From assembly GCA_036504595.1 (NCBI GenBank), contig DASXUX010000108.1, positions 1 through 64,000 of the forward strand: a stretch of DNA of 64,000 nt. The letters run 5' to 3'. Below the pieces are notes generated by a model. That model was given only the letters and a program-made list of their open reading frames with translations, did not search any database and was not told the origin of the DNA. This stretch comes from DASXUX01 sp036504595. GTDB lineage: Bacteria > Planctomycetota > SZUA-567 > H5-PLA8. Made by a program: the position numbers and the translations under genes. Positions 7,853 through 16,395 of this stretch are shown one piece after another (within the stretch, counting starts at the first letter, position 1; the number at the start of each line of letters is the position of its first letter).

Positions 7853-10474
7853 TCAGTTCTTCTTCAGCTTCTTCCATCCGCTCTCCGGCAGCACGATACG
7901 AAAACCGTAATACGCATGACCGGGATAGTTCTGGCTGTTGAACTCGCGGTCCGTTGCACGCTGGCTGTGGCTATACCAGCTCCATGACCCGCCGCGGATC
8001 ACGCGGAAGTTTCCGGGCTTGCTTTGGCAGGGGTCGCTCTGGGCATCCGCAGTATAGTAGTCGTACCAATCCGTGCACCATTCCGCCACGTTGCCGGCCA
8101 GGTCCATGACGCCGTCGCGACTGGCTCCCTTTGGGTATGAGCCGACGACGACCACCCCACCCTCTTCGCTGGCCGGCCGGGGCAGCCGCGCGCCCAAGGC
8201 GCTCTTGAGTTGGAATCGGCCATGAACGCCGGGAACCGGAGCGTCATCGCCCCACGGATAGGTGCGTCCCTCGCCGCGCCCCGTCCCCTCGTATTCCCAC
8301 TCAGCCTCGGTCGGCAACCGGTAACCATCCGTCGTCAAGTTTGCGACCCAGAACTTCTCGTTGGGCTTTGCCGGCGATATCGCTTGTTCCGCATAGACGG
8401 GCGTGAGATTCGCCTGCGTCGAAAGCCAGTTGCAGAACTTCGCTGCATCAAGCCACGACACGTGCAGCACGGGCTCTCGATTGCGCCATGAGTTCCCGTT
8501 TCGCAGCGCGCGATGCGTCGGATCAAAACGCTCGAACTCCTCATTCGTGACTTCGTACTTGCCCATCGCGAAACTGGAGATCTTCACGGAATGGCGCGGC
8601 TTCTCGTCCGGCTCGCCCTTTTCGGAGCCCATCACGAATTCCCCACCTGGGATGAGGATCATTTCGGGCACGCTCGCGTCGCGCTTCGCCGGCGTGCTCG
8701 TGGGCTCAACCTTAACTAGTTCAATTGCATCGACGAGAACGACACCGTGATCGTCGTCAGCCTTGTCAGGCTGGCCCCAAATCTGGCCGGCTTGCCATTG
8801 CAGCTTGAGCGAACGGGTCGAATCATACAGAGACCAGAAGAAGGAAACCGTCTGGAATGTGCCTTTGCCCGTTGGCGGCAAGTACGCGGGAATGAAGTAC
8901 GGATAGTCCCCTTTTCCTCGCGGCGGACCGTCCGCATAGAGCGTGAGCCGCGCTTCCTCGGTGGAAGGATTGCAGTAGACGATTCTCACGTTGTACGTGG
9001 CCGTGCTCAGTCCTTCCACCGGGACGCTGAAGCCGCTACCCTTTGTTTCTGTGTTCTGAACGGCTTTGACTGCGCCTTCCGTCACGAGCGTTGCACCATT
9101 CTCCAAAGCGCCGGATTCGGCCTCGATGCGTTTGGCGATGGGTCCGATTGCGGTTCCGCTGATCCACGTTCGGTTGACGTGGTGGTAACCCAGCAGACTG
9201 TTGCGTTCAGTGGCTTGATCGACAATCTCCTTGCGCCCGATCACGTCGGCCAAAACTTTCTTGTCGCGTTCAAGCGTCAGATGGGGCACGCCGGCAGCCA
9301 TCGGGAACTCGGCGTGGCCGATGCCGGCAGGCTGCTCGAAGCGCTGATCCTTCTTGCCCAGTTGCAGGATTACGCTGGCAGGCGCGGTGAGAAATGTGTC
9401 AACGTAGACAAGGTCTTCCACGTCGTCATGAATCTGGTCGAAACGACCGCTCGTCAGGCTTGAATCAACCCATTGTTTGCCGTCCCAGCTCTTCCGCATC
9501 CACTTGGAGCGGTTTCTGTACGTCACGAACATCTTGTCTTGCGTGATTGTCGGCTGCCTGCCGCTCTTGAACCATGCGCTCGCGAAAGCAGTCGCGTTCA
9601 GGAGACTCTCGTCGCGATCGTAAAGGTAGCGTTCCGAGCCGGAGGGCCAGCGCGATGGCATCAGCGCCGAGTCTTCGTTGTAGTCATTCCAAATGACCAG
9701 ACTGATCCAGTCGGCGCCATCATCGATCGCGCCTTCCCACATCGACAGATAACCGCTCAGGCCGCGATAGTCCTGCAGATTCGCGCTGTTGTAGGCGGGA
9801 ATGACGCCAGCCCCCAGGATTTTTCCGCGTGCCTGCGTCGCTCGGCGCGCTGCAGCGTTGTCCGAGATCGCGGTGCCCAGTTCGACGGCATTGAACATCA
9901 TCAGGCCATCCAACACGGGAGTTGTGTCAAACTCGTTGACGAAGGATTCCATGCTGGGGCGATAAATGTACTTCGGCAGGAACACCGAAGGCACGAGGCA
10001 CACGGACACACCGTCGGCCTTCAGCTTCTCGATGGCGGGCGGAAGCATGCTGGCACCGCAGTAGCCGGAAAGAACAACTTTACCATCGTGTCGCAATTGA
10101 TTGGGATGGTCTCGAAACTTCAACACCATGTCGCGGACCTTGTCCGGGAATGGCTGCACGCTGTATTCGGGCGACATGGCCAGTTTGAAGCCGGTGTTCA
10201 GTTGCTTCGCGGCTTCATACATGCGAGTGGTCGATTCGATGTAGTTTCCCTCCCACGCGCCGACATCGAGAAGAAAGCCGTCGATTCCATTCCGCTGCGC
10301 CAGTTCGATCTCCTGTTTATAAACATCCACAGAATTGCCAAAGCAGACCATGTACCAGCAGAGCACGAGTCGTTCGGTCGCGGCAGGCTTCGGGGCGTCG
10401 GCCGCGTTGACGCCCGCTATCGATACGAGCAGGACTCCCAGCGCTGCGACCAGGAGACGGAGATTGGCTTTCAT
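7853..10474 (-). CDS. Secreted GH71-like glycosidase fused to an FGE-like (SUMF1) domain
   Basis: An 873-residue exported protein with a signal peptide ending GVNAA (about residue 25). Residues 30-380 resemble GH71 (endo-1,3-alpha-glucanase) barrels: YMVCFGNSVDVY near the start, GIDGFLLDVGAW, and the strand motif LVIWNDYNED near residue 260. Residues about 455-590 look like a carbohydrate-binding beta-sandwich (CBM6/35-like, inference). Residues 600-873 are a formylglycine-generating-enzyme-like domain: IPGGEFVMGSE, GKYEVTNEEF, LPTEAEWEYE, GNVAEWCTDW, RVIRGGSW and YYGFRIV. The two cysteines that sulfatase-activating FGEs use in this last segment are absent (Trp/Tyr/Asn instead), so FGE activity is unlikely. 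The start follows AAAGGACGCCTG. It sits 27 bp after the other GH71-like gene, probably in one operon. Confidence 0.8.
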   Translation of the reverse strand: MKANLRLLVAALGVLLVSIAGVNAADAPKPAATERLVLCWYMVCFGNSVDVYKQEIELAQRNGIDGFLLDVGAWEGNYIESTTRMYEAAKQLNTGFKLAMSPEYSVQPFPDKVRDMVLKFRDHPNQLRHDGKVVLSGYCGASMLPPAIEKLKADGVSVCLVPSVFLPKYIYRPSMESFVNEFDTTPVLDGLMMFNAVELGTAISDNAAARRATQARGKILGAGVIPAYNSANLQDYRGLSGYLSMWEGAIDDGADWISLVIWNDYNEDSALMPSRWPSGSERYLYDRDESLLNATAFASAWFKSGRQPTITQDKMFVTYRNRSKWMRKSWDGKQWVDSSLTSGRFDQIHDDVEDLVYVDTFLTAPASVILQLGKKDQRFEQPAGIGHAEFPMAAGVPHLTLERDKKVLADVIGRKEIVDQATERNSLLGYHHVNRTWISGTAIGPIAKRIEAESGALENGATLVTEGAVKAVQNTETKGSGFSVPVEGLSTATYNVRIVYCNPSTEEARLTLYADGPPRGKGDYPYFIPAYLPPTGKGTFQTVSFFWSLYDSTRSLKLQWQAGQIWGQPDKADDDHGVVLVDAIELVKVEPTSTPAKRDASVPEMILIPGGEFVMGSEKGEPDEKPRHSVKISSFAMGKYEVTNEEFERFDPTHRALRNGNSWRNREPVLHVSWLDAAKFCNWLSTQANLTPVYAEQAISPAKPNEKFWVANLTTDGYRLPTEAEWEYEGTGRGEGRTYPWGDDAPVPGVHGRFQLKSALGARLPRPASEEGGVVVVGSYPKGASRDGVMDLAGNVAEWCTDWYDYYTADAQSDPCQSKPGNFRVIRGGSWSWYSHSQRATDREFNSQNYPGHAYYGFRIVLPESGWKKLKKN

Positions 10475-10501
10475 CAGGCGTCCTTTCCGTGAGTTTCGAT
10501 C

Positions 10502-13237
10502 TTATTTTCGAAGGAGCGGGTCGTCCGGTCCGGCGGGCTTGGATGGTTTCGTCGGATCGCTTTGTTCCAGATAGTGCTGCAGATTCGTTTTTCCATCACC
10601 GCTTGGATTGGCTTTCGGATCAGCGAACACCGCCGTTGAGAAATCCAGCCAGCGTGAATAGCGGATCGCTTTATCGCCCTCAAGAAGGTCGGTGTCGTTC
10701 GTCTTTGGCGTGAATCCTCTTTCCTTGCTGAACCAGTACATTTCGAACCAGTTTGGCAAGCCATCATTGTCCGCATCGCCGTACTCGCTGTACCAGAACG
10801 GCGGAACCGCGTTGAAGTCTTCTTTCCAGAAACGTTCTTCTTCGGACGACCAGCAGACGAAGCCGTTGTCTTCGCGAAAAGGTTTATCCGTGATCGGCTC
10901 GGGGCTCGTCAGGGCTAGTTCCACTTTGCCATCGCGAACAAGTTCGGCGGTCATCGCTCCTGCTGTCACCGGGAATTGTTTACGGAAAAAGCCAGCCGGT
11001 GCGTCGTAATCAACATCGCGGCCGGGCAGACGGATCTTTGCCGGCTTCGGCAGAATGGTGAGCACTTCGATCGCGCCACCCTCGACCCCAGCGAATTTTG
11101 CATGGAACGGAAAGATTTTCGCCCCAGGAGGATACTTGCGGTAGATCAGGTAAACGCGGTCGTGATCCGGGACGGGCTCCTTGCCGGTCTTCCACAATTT
11201 GATTTCGTAACCCGTGAGATCGTACATCGTGTAGCGCGTGTTGTATGCGGGCGCGATGCAGGTGTTCTCTCCGTAATCGTTCCACGTGATGATCTGAAGC
11301 AATGTTGCATCTTGTTCGATCGCCGCCTTGCCCCAATGCATCCAGTCCGTTCCTTTGGGGACGTAGCATTCGTAGGGTACGTTTTCCTTCTGATACATGC
11401 CCACGGGCATGGACCACTCGGCTCCGCCTGCGCGAACGGCTTTCGCTATGTCTGGCTGCTGCGGCCCAAGCCAGGCGAATCCCCCAACCGCATCCGCATA
11501 TTGACTGATCACGCCGGCCGCTTGTGGAAGCGAGTCTTTTTGCGGATTTACGTTCAAGAAGAAGGACGACATGCAATAGTGATGGTAGATGGGCTGGCCC
11601 ACTTGGCGCGCCGCATCGTGAAGGGCCTGTCCCATGATATGCCAGCCGAGCGGCGAGGTTCTCACCTCCGCCAGACTGCGCTCAAAGTTATTCTGGCTTC
11701 CGCAAAAATCACCGGCGTACTTCATGAGATTGCCGTAGCTCGACCACACCGATTGGTAGCCGAAGACGAGAGGCTTTCCGTCGCGCCGAGCAAGCTTGGG
11801 ACTCTTTCCGTGCTTATCGAGGAGCTCCTTTACGGAATCCACAATGTTGCCGCCACACATCGGATCAATGCAGAGCGTGAGCTCAAACGAGTAGTTCTTT
11901 GTCTCGGCGACCTTGAAGAGCACGTCCAAGGTTTGTTTCGCGGTAGCCTGACCGGCCCATGCGTCGATTGCGAATCCGTCGATTCCGATTCGCATCGCGC
12001 GCCGGATCTCGAGGTCGGCACTCTCTTCGGCAGAAAGCTGCCTGGCCGGATCGACGAGGTCGAAGTTTCGCACGTGCCCACCGAAATACGGGGCGCTTCC
12101 GGCCGGCGCGTCATGCTTCAGATCTTTGCCTTCATTTTGCCGCTGAAAGTAGATCGGCCCGGTGCCCGCGGGCCAGCAGCCCATGTAGTGGGCGAAAATC
12201 TTCTTCTCGCGGGCTTGAGGGAGGCGCTTAACAGGTGGCACGACAACCAGTTTGGTGTTCGTCGCAGGCCGCAAGCCCTGTCGCGACAGGGTTACGGCGA
12301 TACGGCCCACCGTTCCGCTGTCGCCACGCGCCGTAAAGGCTTCGGGAAACGCGTGCGAGAGACTTCCGCCAGCCGGCACCTTCACGGTTGCTGTTTGACG
12401 CTCGTTGCCCGCCGCGCCGGGCTTTGCATCGGCCGGCAGCCACTCCGCGGCCAGCGTGACGTCCGCCTCGGCATTGGAGTCGTTTCGAAGCTGAACAGTG
12501 AGCTTGGCTTTTTCCCCCGGCTGAAATGTCTCTTTGTCGGTCTGCACGCTTTCAACATTGACAGGCGACAGCGCCTCAACAAACGCCGCTGCGATGGCGA
12601 GACGGTACTTCGGCGGCGTTTTCGACAGCGCGCCGATCTGCGCCTTCTCGTCTTCATTCAAAGCGATGTCATCATCGCCAGCCGCCTTCGCGCCTGGTTT
12701 TTCCGCCGCCGCCCCGGCCTTCAGAATCTCGCCTTTGCGCCGCTCCAAAAACTGTGGGCGCGTGATTTCTGCCGTGGGCGTTTTCAGCAGGCTGTCACCG
12801 ACATACCAGTTCAGTGCCGCTGTCAACGGTTCATCGGCCGTAGCAACAAAATCGAGGCGCAGGTCCGCAGGCGGTCCGGGTTTCGGAATCTGGTTTGGGG
12901 GAAACCGAGCTTGCGTCTTGCCAATAGACAAGGTGACTTCGACGGGATCGACAATGCTGTTGCCGCCCGGTCCTGCAGAAACCAAAACGTGCAGCCGATA
13001 CCTGCCGGGTTGAAGTTTCCATCCGGCTTGCGAACGAAAAGCAACGCCCTCGCTTCCGCGCGTCAGATCCACGAAATAGCCCTTCGTCGGATCACTGGCA
13101 CTCGCGAGTTGCTTGTCCGCAGCTTCCGCGGCAGCGAAAAGCGGCAGCGCAAGTTCGATCGCTTTGTCTTGAGCGCCTGATGCAAAAGAAGCGACGAACA
13201 ACAGCGGCACCCATGCACGTTTTGTCAGAATCATCAT
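10502..13237 (-). CDS. Secreted GH71-like glycosidase with C-terminal Ca-binding motif
   Basis: About 911 residues from the ATG pair at 13234/13237; the longer in-frame extension lacks a signal peptide at its start and was not used. Signal peptide about 1-22 (WVPLLFVASFASGAQD). Residues 25-330 are beta-rich, with CARDB-like text (QTDKETFQPGEKAKLTVQLR). The barrel begins at KIFAHYMGCWPAGTG and carries GIDGFAIDAW, a long substrate region and ITWNDYGE near residue 649, the W-N-D-x-G-E signature of GH71 alpha-1,3-glucanases. Near residue 820 DADNDGLPNWFEMYW is a thrombospondin-3/dockerin-like Ca site followed by GDGKTNLQHYLEQ, typical of PVC secreted proteins. First gene of a two-gene run with the FGE fusion. 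Confidence 0.8.
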   Translation of the reverse strand: MMILTKRAWVPLLFVASFASGAQDKAIELALPLFAAAEAADKQLASASDPTKGYFVDLTRGSEGVAFRSQAGWKLQPGRYRLHVLVSAGPGGNSIVDPVEVTLSIGKTQARFPPNQIPKPGPPADLRLDFVATADEPLTAALNWYVGDSLLKTPTAEITRPQFLERRKGEILKAGAAAEKPGAKAAGDDDIALNEDEKAQIGALSKTPPKYRLAIAAAFVEALSPVNVESVQTDKETFQPGEKAKLTVQLRNDSNAEADVTLAAEWLPADAKPGAAGNERQTATVKVPAGGSLSHAFPEAFTARGDSGTVGRIAVTLSRQGLRPATNTKLVVVPPVKRLPQAREKKIFAHYMGCWPAGTGPIYFQRQNEGKDLKHDAPAGSAPYFGGHVRNFDLVDPARQLSAEESADLEIRRAMRIGIDGFAIDAWAGQATAKQTLDVLFKVAETKNYSFELTLCIDPMCGGNIVDSVKELLDKHGKSPKLARRDGKPLVFGYQSVWSSYGNLMKYAGDFCGSQNNFERSLAEVRTSPLGWHIMGQALHDAARQVGQPIYHHYCMSSFFLNVNPQKDSLPQAAGVISQYADAVGGFAWLGPQQPDIAKAVRAGGAEWSMPVGMYQKENVPYECYVPKGTDWMHWGKAAIEQDATLLQIITWNDYGENTCIAPAYNTRYTMYDLTGYEIKLWKTGKEPVPDHDRVYLIYRKYPPGAKIFPFHAKFAGVEGGAIEVLTILPKPAKIRLPGRDVDYDAPAGFFRKQFPVTAGAMTAELVRDGKVELALTSPEPITDKPFREDNGFVCWSSEEERFWKEDFNAVPPFWYSEYGDADNDGLPNWFEMYWFSKERGFTPKTNDTDLLEGDKAIRYSRWLDFSTAVFADPKANPSGDGKTNLQHYLEQSDPTKPSKPAGPDDPLLRK

Positions 13238-13444
13238 AGAACTTGATCCACCCACTGATGCTCGATCTGCTCGAATCGCGCGAGTCCATCGCAAGACAGG
13301 CTGTCGTGAAGGCCACTGCAAACCAGCGGCTGCCATTCAACGCTCTGCTATAAGTCATCAGTGAATAGCGAACAGGAGAAAAGCAAACATTCTTGTCTTG
13401 CAGACGAAAGTTGGCACGATGACGGTCTGAAAGCGAGGATCCCC

Positions 13445-14431
13445 ATGCGCTATCAGAACGTGCAGTCCGCGAAATGCCACGGCCCACGCGTCTTGTGCGG
13501 GTACGAGTTTTACGGCTCCGAGATCATCATCCTCGAAAATGAGCTGCTCCGCGTTGTGGTCAATGTTGGACGCGGCGGGATGATTCCTGAATTTCTTTAC
13601 AAGCCCACGGACCTGGACGTTCTGTTCAAGAATCCAAACGGCTTGCGGCCGCTGCAGACATCCATCCCAAGCAGCTACGAGACGACGCCGCTCATGGACC
13701 ATCACCCTGGCGGTTGGTACGAGTGCTTCCCGAGCGGCAGTGCGGCGGTGAAGTACCACGACGCCAACCTCGGTTTTCACGGCGAAGTCTTTGGCCTTCC
13801 CTTCGAGCTCAACTCTGTCAGCGAAGACAGCGATTCGTGTTCGGCAACGATTACCGGCCTGACGATCCGCACGCCGTGGAAGCTCACCAAAAAGTATTCG
13901 CTGCGCAAAAACGATCCGACGCTTTATGTTGAAGAAACCGCGACCAATCTGAGCGTGATGAATTTGGAAGTGCTCTGGGGGCAGCACCCGATGTTCGGCG
14001 CGCCGTTCCTGGATGAACACTGCTACATTGAAATGGCCGCCAAGACCGTCATCGATCCCAAAGACGGCCGCCGCTACGACTGGCCGAAAGCCAACGACGG
14101 CGCGGACCTCTCCGCCGTCCGCAATCCCGAGTCGCGCCTCGGCAAGATGGTCTTTGTCACCGATTTCTCGGAGGGCAAGTACCGCCTGATCAGCCCGACG
14201 TGGAAGTTGGCGTTCGAGATGCGCTGGGACGCCGCCAAACTCCCCTACTGCTGGCTCTATGAAAACGCTGGCGAATTAGGCGCACCCTGGTGGGGCCGCG
14301 CGTACACGCTCGCGCTTGAACCGTTCACCGGCCGTCCGAAGGCTCTTGAAAAAGGCGAAGGCGTGCTGCGGATTGCCGCGGGAAAGAGCGAGACGATTAG
14401 CTTTGAGGCGCGGGTTTTGCCGGCGCAGTAA
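13445..14431 (+). CDS. Galactose mutarotase-like / aldose 1-epimerase family protein
   Basis: A 328-residue cytoplasmic-looking protein with the beta-rich galactose-mutarotase fold: NELLRVVVNVGRGGMIPEF at the start, HPGGWYECFPSG in the middle, then WGQHPMFGAPFL. The closest families I recognise are aldose 1-epimerase and DUF4432. It would interconvert anomers of a sugar or bind one; the substrate is not predictable. ATG 13445 is preceded by GCGAGGATCCCC. A GTG at 13361 would add 28 residues without family likeness. It is divergent from the GH71 gene, and the short shared gap may hold both promoters. Confidence 0.7.
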   Translation: MRYQNVQSAKCHGPRVLCGYEFYGSEIIILENELLRVVVNVGRGGMIPEFLYKPTDLDVLFKNPNGLRPLQTSIPSSYETTPLMDHHPGGWYECFPSGSAAVKYHDANLGFHGEVFGLPFELNSVSEDSDSCSATITGLTIRTPWKLTKKYSLRKNDPTLYVEETATNLSVMNLEVLWGQHPMFGAPFLDEHCYIEMAAKTVIDPKDGRRYDWPKANDGADLSAVRNPESRLGKMVFVTDFSEGKYRLISPTWKLAFEMRWDAAKLPYCWLYENAGELGAPWWGRAYTLALEPFTGRPKALEKGEGVLRIAAGKSETISFEARVLPAQ

Positions 14432-14446
14432 CCGTCATCCGCGGTA

Positions 14447-14908
14447 CTACAGCGGTATCCAGTTCTCCGAATAGACCTTTCTAAAAGCCCATGCCCCGGC
14501 TAACGGATACTGCGCGCATTCGCCATTCTTCGCCTTCATTCCCATCACAGTTACATAGAGAAGCAAAGCAAGAATGAGGCTGGCCAGTGTGGCCAGGAAG
14601 AACATTAGCATTGCCCGTTCGCTGACTGAAAACATCACCGCGATGGCGATGCTGAGCCCGTAGATCAAAAGAAACAGTCCAAGGATGGAGAGTTGAAAAA
14701 GGCAGGACTGGATGGCATGAAAACGCACGAACTTCGATTCTTTCTGCGCAAAGTAGGCAGCGACTGGCCCAAGAAAAAAGCCAAAGGGGACGCCTACGAA
14801 ATTGCTCAAAGAAAGCAGGTGCGCGAGCATCCCCCATCTCCGTTCAGCGGACGTTGGCTGAGACGAAATGGAATCCACCCGTCTACTTTCACAGTCTTCG
14901 GTTGCCAT
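14447..14908 (-). CDS. DUF4870-like membrane protein
   Basis: About 153 residues from ATG 14908, which has AGGTGG eight bases upstream; GTG codons at 14917 and 14920 are alternatives. After a charged N-terminus comes RWGMLAHLLSLSNFVGVPFG, then GPVAAYFAQKES-KFVRFHAIQS and two or three hydrophobic helices. W-x-x-L-A-H-L and the H-A-x-Q-S motif are typical of DUF4870 / Tic20-like small membrane proteins. Function unknown; inner membrane. It is convergent with the mutarotase gene and follows the PQQ gene on the same strand (31 bp). Confidence 0.7.
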   Translation of the reverse strand: MATEDCESRRVDSISSQPTSAERRWGMLAHLLSLSNFVGVPFGFFLGPVAAYFAQKESKFVRFHAIQSCLFQLSILGLFLLIYGLSIAIAVMFSVSERAMLMFFLATLASLILALLLYVTVMGMKAKNGECAQYPLAGAWAFRKVYSENWIPL

Positions 14909-14939
14909 CTCCGTCACCACCTACGAATCCGTGCGTTCT

Positions 14940-16205
14940 TTATTTCTCTCCGATGCAATAGAGGTTCGCCCCGCCCCTCACGTAAATGCGCGATCCCGCA
15001 AACGCGGGCGTCGCGCCGGAGCCTTCCTCGAGGTGGTTGTGCTTCAGCTCCTTGTATTCGCGGCCAGGCTGAATCACGAGCGTGTTACCGATGGTGTTGC
15101 TGAGGAACAGGTATTTTCCCGCGAGCACCAGGCTGGGGTAAATCTCCGCGGCGGGCTGAACGCGGCCGCTCGCGGACGGGATATCCAGATCCTTTTCAAC
15201 GAGTATCTTTCCATCTTTCGCATCGATAACATAAAATTTCCCTTCGTTGTTGATGGCGTATAGCAATCCGTTGTCGTGGATTCCGGAGCCGTAAAACATT
15301 CCCTCCAGATCGTTGATCCAGAGTTGTTTGAGCTCCAGTTTGTCGCCGGCCTGCTCAGGCAAGGTCAGCGCGAAGATGGTCGTATCGACCATGTACGCAG
15401 TGGATTTTTCAATGATGGGCGTCGTGTACTTCAGCTCTTTCGATTCGGCCAGGATTGCTCCGTCCGAAACTCGCACCAACTGCCCGCTGGGTGCCAACAC
15501 CATGTCCACGCCGCCGACTTTCACTGGCGCCGGCGTGCCGTAGCCCTCGACCAGTTTCGAGTTCTGCCAGACCGGCTTGCCAGTCTTGGCATCCAAAGCC
15601 GTCAGGCAACCGATCGTGACCAGCAACTTGTCGCCCACCAGAACCGGCGACGCCGCGCGACCGTATTGCGGAACGTATTCGTGCGGAACAAAGGTGATCC
15701 ACTGCCGCTTGCCGTCCATGTCGTGGCAGGCCACGAGCCCGCAGCCGTAGCTCATGTAAATGAACTTCCCGTCGCACACCGGCGTCGGGGTGGTGTTGCC
15801 GGGCGAGCCCTTCGCCGGCTTGGCCTCCATCGGCGTTGCCAAGTCTGCGAACGTGTCCGCCTGATTCCACAGAATCTTCCCGGAGGCCGCGTCCACGCAG
15901 ATCAGTTGCGCCGGCTCGGCCGTCAGAATCACTTTTCCGGCCACCACAATCGGCGACGAGAATTTGTTCGGTCCGACTTTCGTGCACCATTGAATGTTTT
16001 TCTTCGTCTCGCCATCCCACTCCAGCGGCGGAGTCGCGTCCGGATACTTGCCCGCGCCGTCCGCCCGCCAGCCGACAATGGCTTCCCCTGAGATCGCCGG
16101 GCGCAGCAGCCCGAGAACAATCAGCAGGCCCGCGAACACCCGGATCGACGGGAAGACGGGGAGACGGGAAGACGGGGGGAACGGCGAGGCTGAACAAGCA
16201 AGCAT
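14940..16205 (-). CDS. Secreted PQQ-like beta-propeller protein
   Basis: A 421-residue protein with an export signal (FAGLLIVLGLLRPAISGEA) and a series of PQQ-like propeller blades, such as GKVILTAEPAQLICVDAASG and GKFIYMSYGCGLVACHDMDG. It resembles BamB/quinoprotein propellers, but no methanol-dehydrogenase catalytic residues were identified, so it is most likely a binding scaffold. The ATG follows TTTGGAGAAGAATGA. An overlapping ATG four bases upstream opens a different frame. The N-terminal coding DNA is built of 8-bp repeats (16143-16174), making the true start and frame less secure. A second such propeller is at 44.9 kb. Confidence 0.75.
   Translation of the reverse strand: MLACSASPFPPSSRLPVFPSIRVFAGLLIVLGLLRPAISGEAIVGWRADGAGKYPDATPPLEWDGETKKNIQWCTKVGPNKFSSPIVVAGKVILTAEPAQLICVDAASGKILWNQADTFADLATPMEAKPAKGSPGNTTPTPVCDGKFIYMSYGCGLVACHDMDGKRQWITFVPHEYVPQYGRAASPVLVGDKLLVTIGCLTALDAKTGKPVWQNSKLVEGYGTPAPVKVGGVDMVLAPSGQLVRVSDGAILAESKELKYTTPIIEKSTAYMVDTTIFALTLPEQAGDKLELKQLWINDLEGMFYGSGIHDNGLLYAINNEGKFYVIDAKDGKILVEKDLDIPSASGRVQPAAEIYPSLVLAGKYLFLSNTIGNTLVIQPGREYKELKHNHLEEGSGATPAFAGSRIYVRGGANLYCIGEK
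16143..16174. repeat. Octamer tandem repeat inside a signal-peptide region
   Basis: Four consecutive 8-bp units (GATCGACG, GGAAGACG, GGGAGACG, GGAAGACG) lie within the first 25 codons of the PQQ-propeller gene. Eight is not a multiple of three, so a change in copy number would shift the frame. Confidence 0.7.
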
Positions 16206-16264
16206 TCATTCTTCTCCAAACATGGATCTACTTCAGTGTACACCGCGACTTGGGCAACCCCCTC

Positions 16265-16320
16265 ACCAGACTACCAGCCCACCAGACTACCAGACCACCA
16301 GACTACCAGACCACCAATCC
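16265..16320. repeat. Octamer tandem repeat, 7 units, between divergent genes
   Basis: Seven perfectly phased 8-bp units of ACCAGACT / ACCAGACC / ACCAGCCC / ACCAATCC occupy the divergent gap between the PQQ-propeller and UroD-like genes. It is the longest phase-perfect short tandem repeat in the window. Confidence 0.85.
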
Positions 16321-16395
16321 CCCCTTGGCGCGGGCGCGCGCGGCCCTATAATCCGCGGCAGTCATCCACTCGGCATAACGCATCGGAGGTAACGC

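Noticed and set aside
7853..10474. Sulfatase-activating FGE
   Set aside because: Both catalytic cysteines are missing, and no sulfatase gene lies nearby.
10976..13180. 734-codon open frame antisense to the GH71-like gene
   Set aside because: GC-rich shadow frame; no ribosome-binding site, no domain likeness, and the opposite strand has a signal peptide and clear GH71 motifs.
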